Below are positions 24,955 through 31,862 of a stretch of DNA of 64,000 bases, in pieces. A program made the position numbers and the translations under genes. Source of the DNA: Candidatus Eremiobacter antarcticus (GTDB lineage: Bacteria; Vulcanimicrobiota; Vulcanimicrobiia; Eremiobacterales; Eremiobacteraceae); the NCBI GenBank assembly GCA_003244105.1, contig QHBK01000003.1, forward strand, positions 62,001 to 126,000. Direction: 5' to 3'. Within the stretch, counting starts at the first letter, position 1. Every line of letters starts with the position of its first letter. Under the pieces are notes generated by a model. That model did not search any database, was not told the DNA's origin, and saw only the letters and a list, made by a program, of their open reading frames with translations.

Positions 24955-25977
24955 TTAATACTCGGTGCGTGGGGTGACGGTGGGCAACGGTGATGCGGCG
25001 TAGCCGGACGGTGCGGGCGCCGGTGTCGCCTGGCCGGGAGTCGGACTGGTCGTAGGGCGCAACGTCGCGGAACTCGGCGGGGAAGCCGCAGCGTTTTGCC
25101 TATTCGTTGCCGGCGCCTGAGCGCCGTTGGGCGCCTTTTGCAAAACCGCCTGTCCGGGGCGTGGCGCCGCTGGTTTGGCGCGGGCGAGCGAGCTCAACAT
25201 CACATTCAGTGCTGCGGAGTAATTCGAGTGGGCCGGCGGCGCTCCGCTCGCATTGGCGATGGTCAAGGTTCGGATCGATTCGCCGATCATGAGGCCGTCG
25301 CGGTAGTCGTAATAGGACGTGCCGCTCAATTGGATGGTTCCGTCGACGCGCTGGCCATCGCTCGTCCGCTTAAGCAAGCCCGTGCCGACCGACTGCACTT
25401 CGATGACGGGAAATCCCTGGTACGTCTTGCGGCCGTTCACCTTGCGAGCGATCGTGATGCTTGCGTACGGCGTTTGCTGTACGGTCTCCCAAGCAGTACC
25501 AGCCGCTTGAGGATGAGCAGCGATCTCGTGGGCAGACGTATTGGCGAAATTGAAGGCTTCTTCGATTTGCCGTCCGAGCCCGCCGTGCGCGCGCATCTCT
25601 CCGTTGGGCAGCACCTTGGCGAGAAACGATGTCTGCAAAATGACCGGTTGACCGTCTTGCGTGCCATGAAACATCGCATTGACCGTTGCGAGCGCTGTAC
25701 CGTCCGATGCTATGTGATAGATGGATACGGTTTCGGTGCCCTCGCCGGACGACTCGCTGGAACGCTCCTCGAGTTTCGGGGCCATGCGGCTGTGGTGCTG
25801 CTGAAGCTCGAGCGTGACCGCGTAGGTGAGCGCATCCCCGACGCGCAGATGCCCGGGCTGGGTGTTTTTGGCGGCACTCGGCTGAGAATCTGCAGTCGCG
25901 GCGGCGGCCGCGATGCCGACGGACATCGCAAACGCAATGACGGCGATAGCAAAATGCCGCAGTTCGAAAGCTTTCAT
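24955..25977 (-). CDS. Exported beta-domain protein with Pro/Ala-rich tail
   Basis: The protein has 340 residues from the ATG at 25977. A signal peptide (FAIAVIAFAMSVGIAAAAA) precedes a domain of about 220 residues with LRVGDALTYAVTLEL, VSIYHIASDGTALATVNAMF, YQGFPVIEVQSVGTG and TSYYDYRDGLMIGE. These look like the repeated strands of exported lipid- or polymer-handling beta-folds, but I cannot assign one. The C-terminal 90 residues are Pro/Ala/Thr-rich and end in PTVTPRTEY. It is divergent from another secreted gene at 26017, 39 bases away. Function unknown. Confidence 0.7.
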   Translation of the reverse strand: MKAFELRHFAIAVIAFAMSVGIAAAAATADSQPSAAKNTQPGHLRVGDALTYAVTLELQQHHSRMAPKLEERSSESSGEGTETVSIYHIASDGTALATVNAMFHGTQDGQPVILQTSFLAKVLPNGEMRAHGGLGRQIEEAFNFANTSAHEIAAHPQAAGTAWETVQQTPYASITIARKVNGRKTYQGFPVIEVQSVGTGLLKRTSDGQRVDGTIQLSGTSYYDYRDGLMIGESIRTLTIANASGAPPAHSNYSAALNVMLSSLARAKPAAPRPGQAVLQKAPNGAQAPATNRQNAAASPPSSATLRPTTSPTPGQATPAPAPSGYAASPLPTVTPRTEY

Positions 25978-26016
25978 CCGCGGGTCCGCGTCTCTCCTGA
26001 TGCTGCAGGTTTGAAA

Positions 26017-26667
26017 ATGCAAGCAAGTAAACCCTTCGTTGTTGTGAGCAGTCGTGGCGCAGCCTTATCGCTGGCGCTTTTTGTTGCTTTGCTCCTGCTC
26101 TGCTCGGCCGTTGTGGCGTCCGCTGAGCCGCCCTCCACAAGCCCGGACGGCTACGACTCGTCCCTTGCCCGTTCGGTACGCCACGCTACTGCCCGCTATC
26201 GCCTCGTCGTCTGGGCAAGGCTCGACGGGTACGTGCAGAGCACCGACTACATTCCTTCGTTCGGCACGATGTACGTCAACCATGAGCGTTTTAACCCCGC
26301 CTCCCTGGAACAGCCAACGGTCCTCATTTATGATGCTGCTGGCCGTCTCACCGGCTGCGGCTACCAGTTCCGCACCGGCGATCCGGTATTGGCGCAGCTA
26401 AGCAGGGCTGCGAGCACCGGGTGGTACGATATCCCCAGCCACGTGCATTACAACATCGCGATTGACGGCAAGCTGTACTACGCCCAACAGCCGTGGCATG
26501 CCGCCGATGCGCCCACGCGCGCCGCTTTGGTCGAGCGTCGGCTGATGCCCGCCAACGCGACGTTGCGCTACGCATTCTTCCATCCCCCCACTCATGCGAT
26601 CGTCATCTGGGCTTGGCTGCCGAATCCGAACGGATTGTCCGCCGCTGAGAATCCGTCGCTCCCGTAG
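26017..26667 (+). CDS. Secreted protein of unknown function
   Basis: The protein has 216 residues from the ATG at 26017. The signal peptide (LSLALFVALLLLCSAVVASA) is followed by about 180 residues rich in Tyr and Trp, with YRLVVWARLDGYVQS, YDIPSHVHYNIAIDGKLYYA and IVIWAWLPNPNG. It contains a single Cys. No family is recognised. It is divergent from the two Pro-rich exported proteins, so it may share regulation with them. Confidence 0.65.
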   Translation: MQASKPFVVVSSRGAALSLALFVALLLLCSAVVASAEPPSTSPDGYDSSLARSVRHATARYRLVVWARLDGYVQSTDYIPSFGTMYVNHERFNPASLEQPTVLIYDAAGRLTGCGYQFRTGDPVLAQLSRAASTGWYDIPSHVHYNIAIDGKLYYAQQPWHAADAPTRAALVERRLMPANATLRYAFFHPPTHAIVIWAWLPNPNGLSAAENPSLP

Positions 26668-26682
26668 CTGCATAGCGGGGAA

Positions 26683-26707
26683 GCCGATTCTGCCGACAGA
26701 ATTCGGC
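26683..26707. terminator. Hairpin after secreted-protein gene
   Basis: GCCGATTCTG-ccga-CAGAATtCGGC forms a 10-bp stem with one bulged T, 16 bases past the stop at 26667 and 18 bases before the PolX start. There is no T-run. It could be a weak terminator or an mRNA 5' stem. Confidence 0.4.
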
Positions 26708-26724
26708 GGCGCTTGGAGGCGACC

Positions 26725-28440
26725 GTGAAAAATTCCGATGTGGCGGCGCGCCTGAATGAGATCGCAGCGCTCATGGAGTTCGACGGCGAGCCGTTCTTCA
26801 AGATCAAAGCCTACGAGCGCGCCGGTCGCAGTCTGGAAGATTCACAAACGCCGGTGCAAGAACTCATCGACGGCAACGCTTTGTCGGACTTGCCCGGCGT
26901 AGGCAAAGCCATCGCGCAGAAGATCGTCGATATCAACACCACCGGCACGTGCAAGTATCTGGAGGAGCTGCGTGCCAAGTTTCCGCCCACTGTGCTCGAG
27001 CTGCTGCGCGTCCCCGGGATCGGCGCCAAAACCGCTGTCTTGCTGTTCCGCGAGCTGGGAGTCTCAAGCCTCGACCAGCTGCGCCGCGCTTTGGACGACG
27101 GCAGCATCGCCGCTGTGCCACGCCTGGGCCGCAAGACCGTCGAGAACATCAGATCCCGGCTCGACCGGCTGAGCGCGCATCCCAAGCGCATGCGCCTGGG
27201 GGATGCTTGGCCGCTGGCTCAGTTGGTCGTCGCAGAGCTCGAGCGGTTCCCCGACGCCAAGAACGTCGTGGCCGCAGGCAGCGTGCGGCGCATGGAGCGC
27301 AGCGTGCGCGACATCGATGTGATCTGCACCAGCGAGCAGCCGCAGGCAGTGCTCGACCGTTTTGCGGCTCTCGATATCGCCGAGCGCATCAGCGGGCGCG
27401 GACCCACGAAAGCTACGATGTGGGCCAGTGAAGGCATTTCCATCGATTGCCGGGTGGTGCCCCACGAGTGCTTTGGAAATCTTCTGCAGCATTTCACCGG
27501 CAACAAGCAGCATAACGTCACGCTGCGTGAGTTCGCTTTGCGAAAAGGTTTGAGCGTCAGCGAGTATGGCATCCAAGACAAGGACGGTGCGGTGCGCGTC
27601 TGCGCCGACGAAGCGCAGGTCTACGAGATGCTCGGCCTTGCGTTCATCCCACCGGAGCTTCGCCTCGGCCTCGACGAGATCGACCTCGCCCGGCGCCGGC
27701 GCATCCCCGAACTGGTCGCCCTGAGCGATATCCGCGGCGACTTGCACGCGCACACGAACTGGAGCGACGGTACCCGCACCATCGACGAGATGGCTCAAGC
27801 GGCGGCTGCGCGCGGCCGCGAATACCTTTCCATCTCGGACCATTCCCCCGGCCGCGCCGTCGCCAACGGTCTGACGCTGGAGCGGCTCCGGGAGCAAGCG
27901 CGCGCCATCAAAGCGGTCAGGGAGAAGTACGGCATTCGGCTTTTGTGCTCCTCAGAAGTGGACATCCGCGCGGACGGCACTCTGGATTGGCCGGACGAGG
28001 TGTTGGCCGAATTGGATATCGTCGTCGCGTCGATCCACTCGTCGTTTCGGGCGTCGGCGGAACAACAAACGCAACGCCTCCTCAAAGCGATCGAGAATCC
28101 GTTCGTCAACATCATTGGCCACCCCACGGGCACGCTGATCGAAGAGCGAGACGGCTACGAGTTCGACGCGGAGGCGGTGTTCGCGGCTGCCGCGCGCAGC
28201 GGCACCGCGTTGGAGATCAATGCAAATCCTGCGCGGCTCGACTTGCCGGCCGATCTCGCGCGACGCGCTCGGCTTTTGGGATGCACCATCTCGATCGACA
28301 CCGACGCGCACCACACCGGAGATCTGGACAACATGTTCTACGGTGTGGGCACGGCGCGCAAAGCCGGCATCGCTAAAGAAGCGGTGCTCAACGCCCGACC
28401 GCTGCGGGAAGTCTTGGAATTCGTGAAGCAAAAACGCTGA
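26725..28440 (+). CDS. polX: Family X DNA polymerase / PHP 3'-5' exonuclease
   Basis: The protein has 571 residues, the usual PolX length. The N-terminal part has HhH motifs (LPGVGKAIAQKI, VPGIGAKTA) and a Pol-beta-type active site (GSVRRMERSVRDIDVICTS, third Asp in SIDCRVV). From about 330 a PHP phosphoesterase domain follows: DLHAHTNWSDG, ISDHSPG, SSEVDIRADG, IHSS, IIGHPTG, EINANP and DTDAHHTGDL. PolX fills short gaps in base excision repair and trims 3' ends with Mn2+. The GTG at 26725 is chosen because GGAGG lies 5 bases upstream. Confidence 0.95.
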   Translation: MKNSDVAARLNEIAALMEFDGEPFFKIKAYERAGRSLEDSQTPVQELIDGNALSDLPGVGKAIAQKIVDINTTGTCKYLEELRAKFPPTVLELLRVPGIGAKTAVLLFRELGVSSLDQLRRALDDGSIAAVPRLGRKTVENIRSRLDRLSAHPKRMRLGDAWPLAQLVVAELERFPDAKNVVAAGSVRRMERSVRDIDVICTSEQPQAVLDRFAALDIAERISGRGPTKATMWASEGISIDCRVVPHECFGNLLQHFTGNKQHNVTLREFALRKGLSVSEYGIQDKDGAVRVCADEAQVYEMLGLAFIPPELRLGLDEIDLARRRRIPELVALSDIRGDLHAHTNWSDGTRTIDEMAQAAAARGREYLSISDHSPGRAVANGLTLERLREQARAIKAVREKYGIRLLCSSEVDIRADGTLDWPDEVLAELDIVVASIHSSFRASAEQQTQRLLKAIENPFVNIIGHPTGTLIEERDGYEFDAEAVFAAAARSGTALEINANPARLDLPADLARRARLLGCTISIDTDAHHTGDLDNMFYGVGTARKAGIAKEAVLNARPLREVLEFVKQKR

Positions 28441-28458
28441 CGCAGGCCCGCGTCTGAG

Positions 28459-29205
28459 CTACGCTCCGCCGAAGCGCCGCTGGCGCCGTTGGAACTCCGC
28501 GATCGCGTCTGCGAAATGAGCGGGGCTGAATTCGGGCCAGTAGACGTCAGTCATCCACAACTCGGTGTAGGCGACCTGGTACAGCAGGAAGTTGGAAAGA
28601 CGTGATTCGCCCCCCGGCCGGATGAGCAGATCGGGATCCGGCAAGCCGGCAGTGTACAGGTACGAGGCGAGCGTGTCGTCGTCGATGGAATCAGGCGTCA
28701 CCGTGCCGGCGTGCACGTCGTTCGCGAGGGCCTTGATCGCGTCGCACATCTCCGTGCGCGCGCTGTAGTTGACGGCGATGTTGAGCACGGTCCCGCTGTT
28801 TCCGGCGGTTCGCAATACCAGCTCCTCGAGCGCTTTTCGGGGAGCGCGGGGCAGCGCTTCGATCCGTCCGATGACCCGAACGCGCACATTTTCCCGACGC
28901 AGCGCGTCAAGTTCGGTGCGCGCGAAGGCGCAGCACAGTTCGAACAGCAGCGAGATCTCGGACGTCTCACGCTTCCAATTCTCTTCCGAGAATCCATAGA
29001 CCGTGAGGATTGGCACCCCGAAGTCGCGGCAAGCGCGCGTGGTCTCGCGCAGCGCGGTCATGCCTCTTCGGTAGCCTTCGATGATGGGGAGATTTCGCTC
29101 TCGGGCCCAACGTCGATTGCCGTCCATGATAACCGCGATGTGCTTCGGCATCGGCCCGGTGAGGTCGGCCAGCGCTCTGCGCTGGGGAATGTTCCGTGAG
29201 ATCAT
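28459..29205 (-). CDS. uppS: Isoprenyl transferase (undecaprenyl diphosphate synthase)
   Basis: The protein has 248 residues. Motifs of cis-prenyltransferases are intact: IAVIMDGNRRWARERNLP (catalytic Asp), GYRRGMTALRE, LTVYGFSEENWKR, NYSARTEM and DLLIRPGGESRLSNFLLYQ. It extends farnesyl diphosphate with isopentenyl units to the C55 lipid carrier of peptidoglycan and O-antigen. Its ATG overlaps the stop of the upstream regulator gene (ATGA), so it is the third gene of an operon with a membrane protein and the regulator. Confidence 0.95.
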   Translation of the reverse strand: MISRNIPQRRALADLTGPMPKHIAVIMDGNRRWARERNLPIIEGYRRGMTALRETTRACRDFGVPILTVYGFSEENWKRETSEISLLFELCCAFARTELDALRRENVRVRVIGRIEALPRAPRKALEELVLRTAGNSGTVLNIAVNYSARTEMCDAIKALANDVHAGTVTPDSIDDDTLASYLYTAGLPDPDLLIRPGGESRLSNFLLYQVAYTELWMTDVYWPEFSPAHFADAIAEFQRRQRRFGGA

Positions 29206-29615
29206 GTCGTCACCAGGCGCGGAACGGCGCGCCGCTCGGCGTGCCGCTGCGCCGCTCCCGAACGTTCGTGGACGACGCGGACCACAGCCTCAAGCTCGTC
29301 GATGTATGCGAGGAAACGTGTCTTGCCGCTTTTGGTGATGCGACACATCGTTGTCGGACGTCCGAGGCCGGTTTCTTTGGAAACCGCGACGATGGCGACG
29401 TCGGCGAGCGCAGACAGATGGCGACTGAGGTTGCCGTCGGTCAATCCGCAAGCCTCCTGCAGTTCGGTGAAGCTCAAACCGTCGGGGTGATTGATCAAAC
29501 AGCTGCAGACGGCGAGCCGGCCCCGTTCGTGGAAAATGCGTTCGAGGCCCGAATAGGCGAACGGCGCGTCGCTGCGCGTCCGCTGCATCCGCTTTTGAGA
29601 TTTCTTGATGGTCAT
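29202..29615 (-). CDS. Winged-helix transcriptional regulator (HTH_34/PF13601 type)
   Basis: The protein has 137 residues. The winged helix is visible as LAVCSCLINHPDGLSFTELQ, then the recognition helix TDGNLSRHLSALADVAIV and the wing KETGLGRPTTMCRITKSGK, then a C-terminal helix (LAYIDELEAVVRVV). This matches the PF13601 type of DNA-binding domain. It is coupled to the upstream membrane protein by a 4-base overlap and to uppS by another. A perfect inverted repeat at the operon promoter (30229-30247) is the likely operator, so it probably represses its own operon. Confidence 0.85.
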   Translation of the reverse strand: MTIKKSQKRMQRTRSDAPFAYSGLERIFHERGRLAVCSCLINHPDGLSFTELQEACGLTDGNLSRHLSALADVAIVAVSKETGLGRPTTMCRITKSGKTRFLAYIDELEAVVRVVHERSGAAQRHAERRAVPRLVTT

Positions 29616-30223
29616 AACATGGTCTCCGGTTTTCTCTCCTTGCTGAGGAGGTAGCCGATACAGATCTGCCCGAGCCCGAAGCCCGCCGGCATCACCCACC
29701 AGCGCAACGGCAGTGATTCCACCGGCGTCAAGATGAGCACCGCTCCCGCCAGCCCGAAGGCGCTGGCCACGCCGATCACCCCGCGCGGCAAGACCGCTCG
29801 CGACGAGAACAGGCCGATGCCGTACGAGGCGTACCAGATGCCCGGGAGCAGCCGCGCCAAGTTGTGGGTGATCATCGCCAGGCTCAGCACGGCCCCCAAC
29901 GCGATGGCCGGCAGGATAGCAAAGCCGACGGTGCGTGTCTGGCGCCGTTCCTGGCGCCCGGCGCTGCGCAAGTACCACATCAGCAGTGCGCCGTAGTTCA
30001 CAGCCAAGGCAGCCAGCAGACAGATGAGCCATATGGAAAGGTATCGTTGGACCTCAGCGGTGGTTTGAGGAGCTGGCGCGGCCGTCAGCTGTGCGATGCC
30101 GGCGATGAGCGCGAGGGCGCCGCTGAGCGCGGCCGCCGGTCCCGAATAGCCGCGAAACTCCTGAACGCTCGCGAGCCGGTCACGCACTTCGGCCAGGTCC
30201 GCAAAGGCGCGCTTTACTTCCAT
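29612..30223 (-). CDS. Multi-pass membrane protein of the regulator operon
   Basis: The protein has 203 residues from the ATG at 30223. About five or six hydrophobic segments are visible (AAALSGALALIAGIAQLTAA, LSIWLICLLAALAVNYGALL, ILPAIALGAVLSLAMI, GVIGVASAFGLAGAVLILT). A start at 30241 would lie inside the operator repeat, so 30223 is preferred; no clear ribosome-binding site precedes it, which suggests a very short or absent leader. It is the first gene of a membrane protein - regulator - uppS operon. Such integral membrane proteins are often encoded beside HTH_34 regulators; the role is unknown. Confidence 0.75.
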   Translation of the reverse strand: MEVKRAFADLAEVRDRLASVQEFRGYSGPAAALSGALALIAGIAQLTAAPAPQTTAEVQRYLSIWLICLLAALAVNYGALLMWYLRSAGRQERRQTRTVGFAILPAIALGAVLSLAMITHNLARLLPGIWYASYGIGLFSSRAVLPRGVIGVASAFGLAGAVLILTPVESLPLRWWVMPAGFGLGQICIGYLLSKERKPETML

Positions 30224-30228
30224 ATTTT

Positions 30229-30247
30229 TACTTTGTACCACAAAGTA
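30229..30247. promoter_or_regulatory. Palindromic operator TACTTTGT-acc-ACAAAGTA
   Basis: This is a perfect 8-bp inverted repeat with a 3-base spacer, placed 6 bases before the ATG of the membrane-protein gene. On the minus strand TTGCAT and TACAAA lie 17 bases apart, so the repeat covers the likely -10 box. The regulator encoded two genes down is the obvious binder (inference). Confidence 0.7.
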
Positions 30248-30370
30248 TGGACGAATGCAAATACGGCCGTTTCAGCGCGAACACAACGGGACCGCCGTCT
30301 TCTCCACGGGTACGCTTCGGTCACGGGATTCTTGGCCTTATGGCAGGGTTATGCCAGGGCTGACTGATGG

Positions 30371-30376
30371 TATAGT
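30371..30376 (+). promoter_or_regulatory. Extended -10 element upstream of ilvE
   Basis: TGG-TATAGT is an extended -10 sequence. Transcription would start near 30383, which excludes the ATG at 30377 and supports the ATG at 30446 as the start of the aminotransferase. No good -35 box is present. Confidence 0.4.
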
Positions 30377-30445
30377 ATGAAGGACGCTGCGAGCTTCATC
30401 TCTCGCGCGAGCGGCACTGGCATCCGGATCGGAGCGCACCCTTTC

Positions 30446-31417
30446 ATGGAATTAAGCGACCTCACGGTATACCACAACGGAAAGTACGCCCGTTACGAAG
30501 ATTCGAAGGTCGGCCTTCTCAGCCACGGCTTGAACTACGGGACGGGGTGCTTTGAAGGCATTCGCGGCTATTGGAACGAGCCGCAACAACAGCTGTACCT
30601 TTTCCGCCTGAGAGATCATTTCGACCGGCTGCTGCGCTCGGCAAGGGTATTGCTGATCAGCCCTACGGAAACCGCCGCGGAACTCTGCGCCCACGCGATC
30701 GAACTCGTGCGCATGAACGATTTGCGCCAAGAGATCTATATCCGGCCGATCGTCTTCAAAGCCGCGGAGGAGGTCGGCGTCCGCCTGCACGGAGTGCGCC
30801 ATGACCTATCCATAGTGGCGCTGCCTCATAAATCGTACTTTGATTCCTCGCGAGGCCTCCGCGCCACGATATCATCATGGCGGCGCATCGACGACAACAG
30901 CGCTCCCGCGCGCGCCAAGCTGACCGGCATCTACGTCAGCTCAGCGCTGGCCAAGACCGACGCCGTCAACAACGGATTCGATGAAGCCATACTGCTTACG
31001 CACGAGGGCCATGTCGCCGAAGGCAGTGCCGAGAACATCTTCATCGTCCGCGACGGCCTCGTCATCACGCCTCCGGTGACCGACAACATCCTCGAGGGCA
31101 TCACGCGGGCAACTATCTTGGAACTGTGCGCCGCTGAACTGGGCCTCTCGGTCCACGAGCGCAGCATGGACCGAAGCGAACTGTATCAAGCCGACGAGGT
31201 GTTCTTCACGGGCACCGCTGTGGGCGTCTCGCCGGTTGTCGAAATCGACCACCGTCCCATTGGCGACGGTAAGATCGGCAAAGTCAGCTCCGCTCTCGTC
31301 GACCTCTACCGGGACATCACCCTCGGGAAGCTGCATCAGTACCATCGCTGGGTGACGCCCTGTCTGCCTGTCTCCTCTGCAACCGGGCTGAGGGACAGCA
31401 CGGCGGCTGTCAACTGA
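30446..31417 (+). CDS. ilvE: Class IV aminotransferase, branched-chain type
   Basis: The protein has 323 residues from the ATG at 30446. Fold-type IV PLP motifs: HGLNYGTGCFEGIRGYW, RLRDHFDRLLRSA, catalytic Lys in RAKLTGIYVSSALAKTDA, EAILLTHEGHVAEGSAENIF and VFFTGTAVGVSPVVEID. It should interconvert branched-chain amino acids and their 2-oxo acids with glutamate. KLTGIY replaces the common KAGGNY, so D-amino acid or aminodeoxychorismate activity cannot be excluded. It has a tail of about 30 residues after the usual end (LHQYHRWVTP and beyond). Confidence 0.85.
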   Translation: MELSDLTVYHNGKYARYEDSKVGLLSHGLNYGTGCFEGIRGYWNEPQQQLYLFRLRDHFDRLLRSARVLLISPTETAAELCAHAIELVRMNDLRQEIYIRPIVFKAAEEVGVRLHGVRHDLSIVALPHKSYFDSSRGLRATISSWRRIDDNSAPARAKLTGIYVSSALAKTDAVNNGFDEAILLTHEGHVAEGSAENIFIVRDGLVITPPVTDNILEGITRATILELCAAELGLSVHERSMDRSELYQADEVFFTGTAVGVSPVVEIDHRPIGDGKIGKVSSALVDLYRDITLGKLHQYHRWVTPCLPVSSATGLRDSTAAVN

Positions 31418-31418
31418 T

Positions 31419-31428
31419 ACTAATTAGT
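31419..31428. repeat. 10-bp palindrome ACTAATTAGT
   Basis: A perfect palindrome lies just past the ilvE stop and 58 bases upstream of the -35 box at 31486. It may be a regulator site for the promoter that follows. Confidence 0.3.
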
Positions 31429-31485
31429 CTAAATCCTTACCGCCAAACGTCCCGTTTATTGGGGGCGAACTATCGGCAGTTTACC

Positions 31486-31514
31486 TTGCAATGTCGTATG
31501 CGTTCATCTATACT
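31486..31514 (+). promoter_or_regulatory. Strong sigma-70-type promoter
   Basis: TTGCAA (-35) and TATACT (-10) are separated by exactly 17 bases. Transcription would start near 31521. No annotated large gene follows on this strand for more than 2 kb; the product is the structured leader and the 39-residue peptide. Confidence 0.65.
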
Positions 31515-31520
31515 AAGCAA

Positions 31521-31742
31521 GTAACACAAATCACATCTTAAGACATCCGTCGCCCGTGAAGCGACGAGTTTCAAAGAGATGAGATAGGCGTTACCGAGCA
31601 GATCGACAGATCTTATGTCCTGAGTATGGTAGCAGCCCTACCGGTGACACCGTAGCCTTACAGGTTACGGCGGTTCCGTCATCGACTCGCCCGAATCAAG
31701 TCTCACGATTCGCGAGCGACATCCAGAGGGGCACTTCATACC
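31521..31742 (+). ncRNA. Highly structured leader RNA (candidate cis-regulatory or small RNA)
   Basis: At least five hairpins lie in a row: GTCGC/GCGAC (31549-31565), AGATC-gaca-GATCT (31600-31613), GGTAG-cagcc-CTACC (31628-31642), CCGTAGCCT-tac-AGGTTACGG (31650-31670, one G-T pair), and CTCG..CGAATC/GATTCG CGAG (31686-31716, 2-base bulge). The first GTCGC can also pair with GCGAC at 31716-31720, closing the whole leader, so two exclusive folds exist. I compared the sequence with memory of c-di-GMP, c-di-AMP, SAM, TPP, cobalamin, lysine and T-box motifs and found no match. Confidence 0.5.
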
Positions 31743-31862
31743 ATGCATCAGCTACTCGGCGGCGTTGCGCTGCTATTCCACAGCTTTGGTGGCGTCCTCG
31801 GCACAGCAAACCACTTTCTGCACTCCATGGACTGGCTCATCATCACTAAGGGCCACGGCTAG
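31743..31862 (+). CDS. 39-residue hydrophobic His-rich peptide
   Basis: The frame begins MHQLLGGVALLFHSFGGVLG and ends in a short polar tail (TKGHG). It has five His, one Trp and one Lys; residues 4-34 are largely hydrophobic with Gly pairs, so a membrane or amphipathic helix is likely. GAGGGG lies 11 bases before the ATG. A strong promoter and a 220-base structured leader precede it, and its TAG overlaps the stop of the convergent HD-GYP-like gene. No family is recognised. Coding is inferred from context. Confidence 0.5.
   Translation: MHQLLGGVALLFHSFGGVLGTANHFLHSMDWLIITKGHG

Noticed and set aside
30377-30445. A start of the aminotransferase at the ATG at 30377
   Set aside because: The ATG directly abuts a TATAGT -10 box, so it would not be in the transcript; the family N-terminus fits the ATG at 30446.
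31521-31742. Match of the leader to c-di-GMP-I, c-di-AMP (ydaO), Mn (yybP), M-box, SAM or T-box classes
   Set aside because: Only a CCCGAATC-like fragment recalls ydaO; the conserved cores of these classes are missing. It is reported as unclassified.
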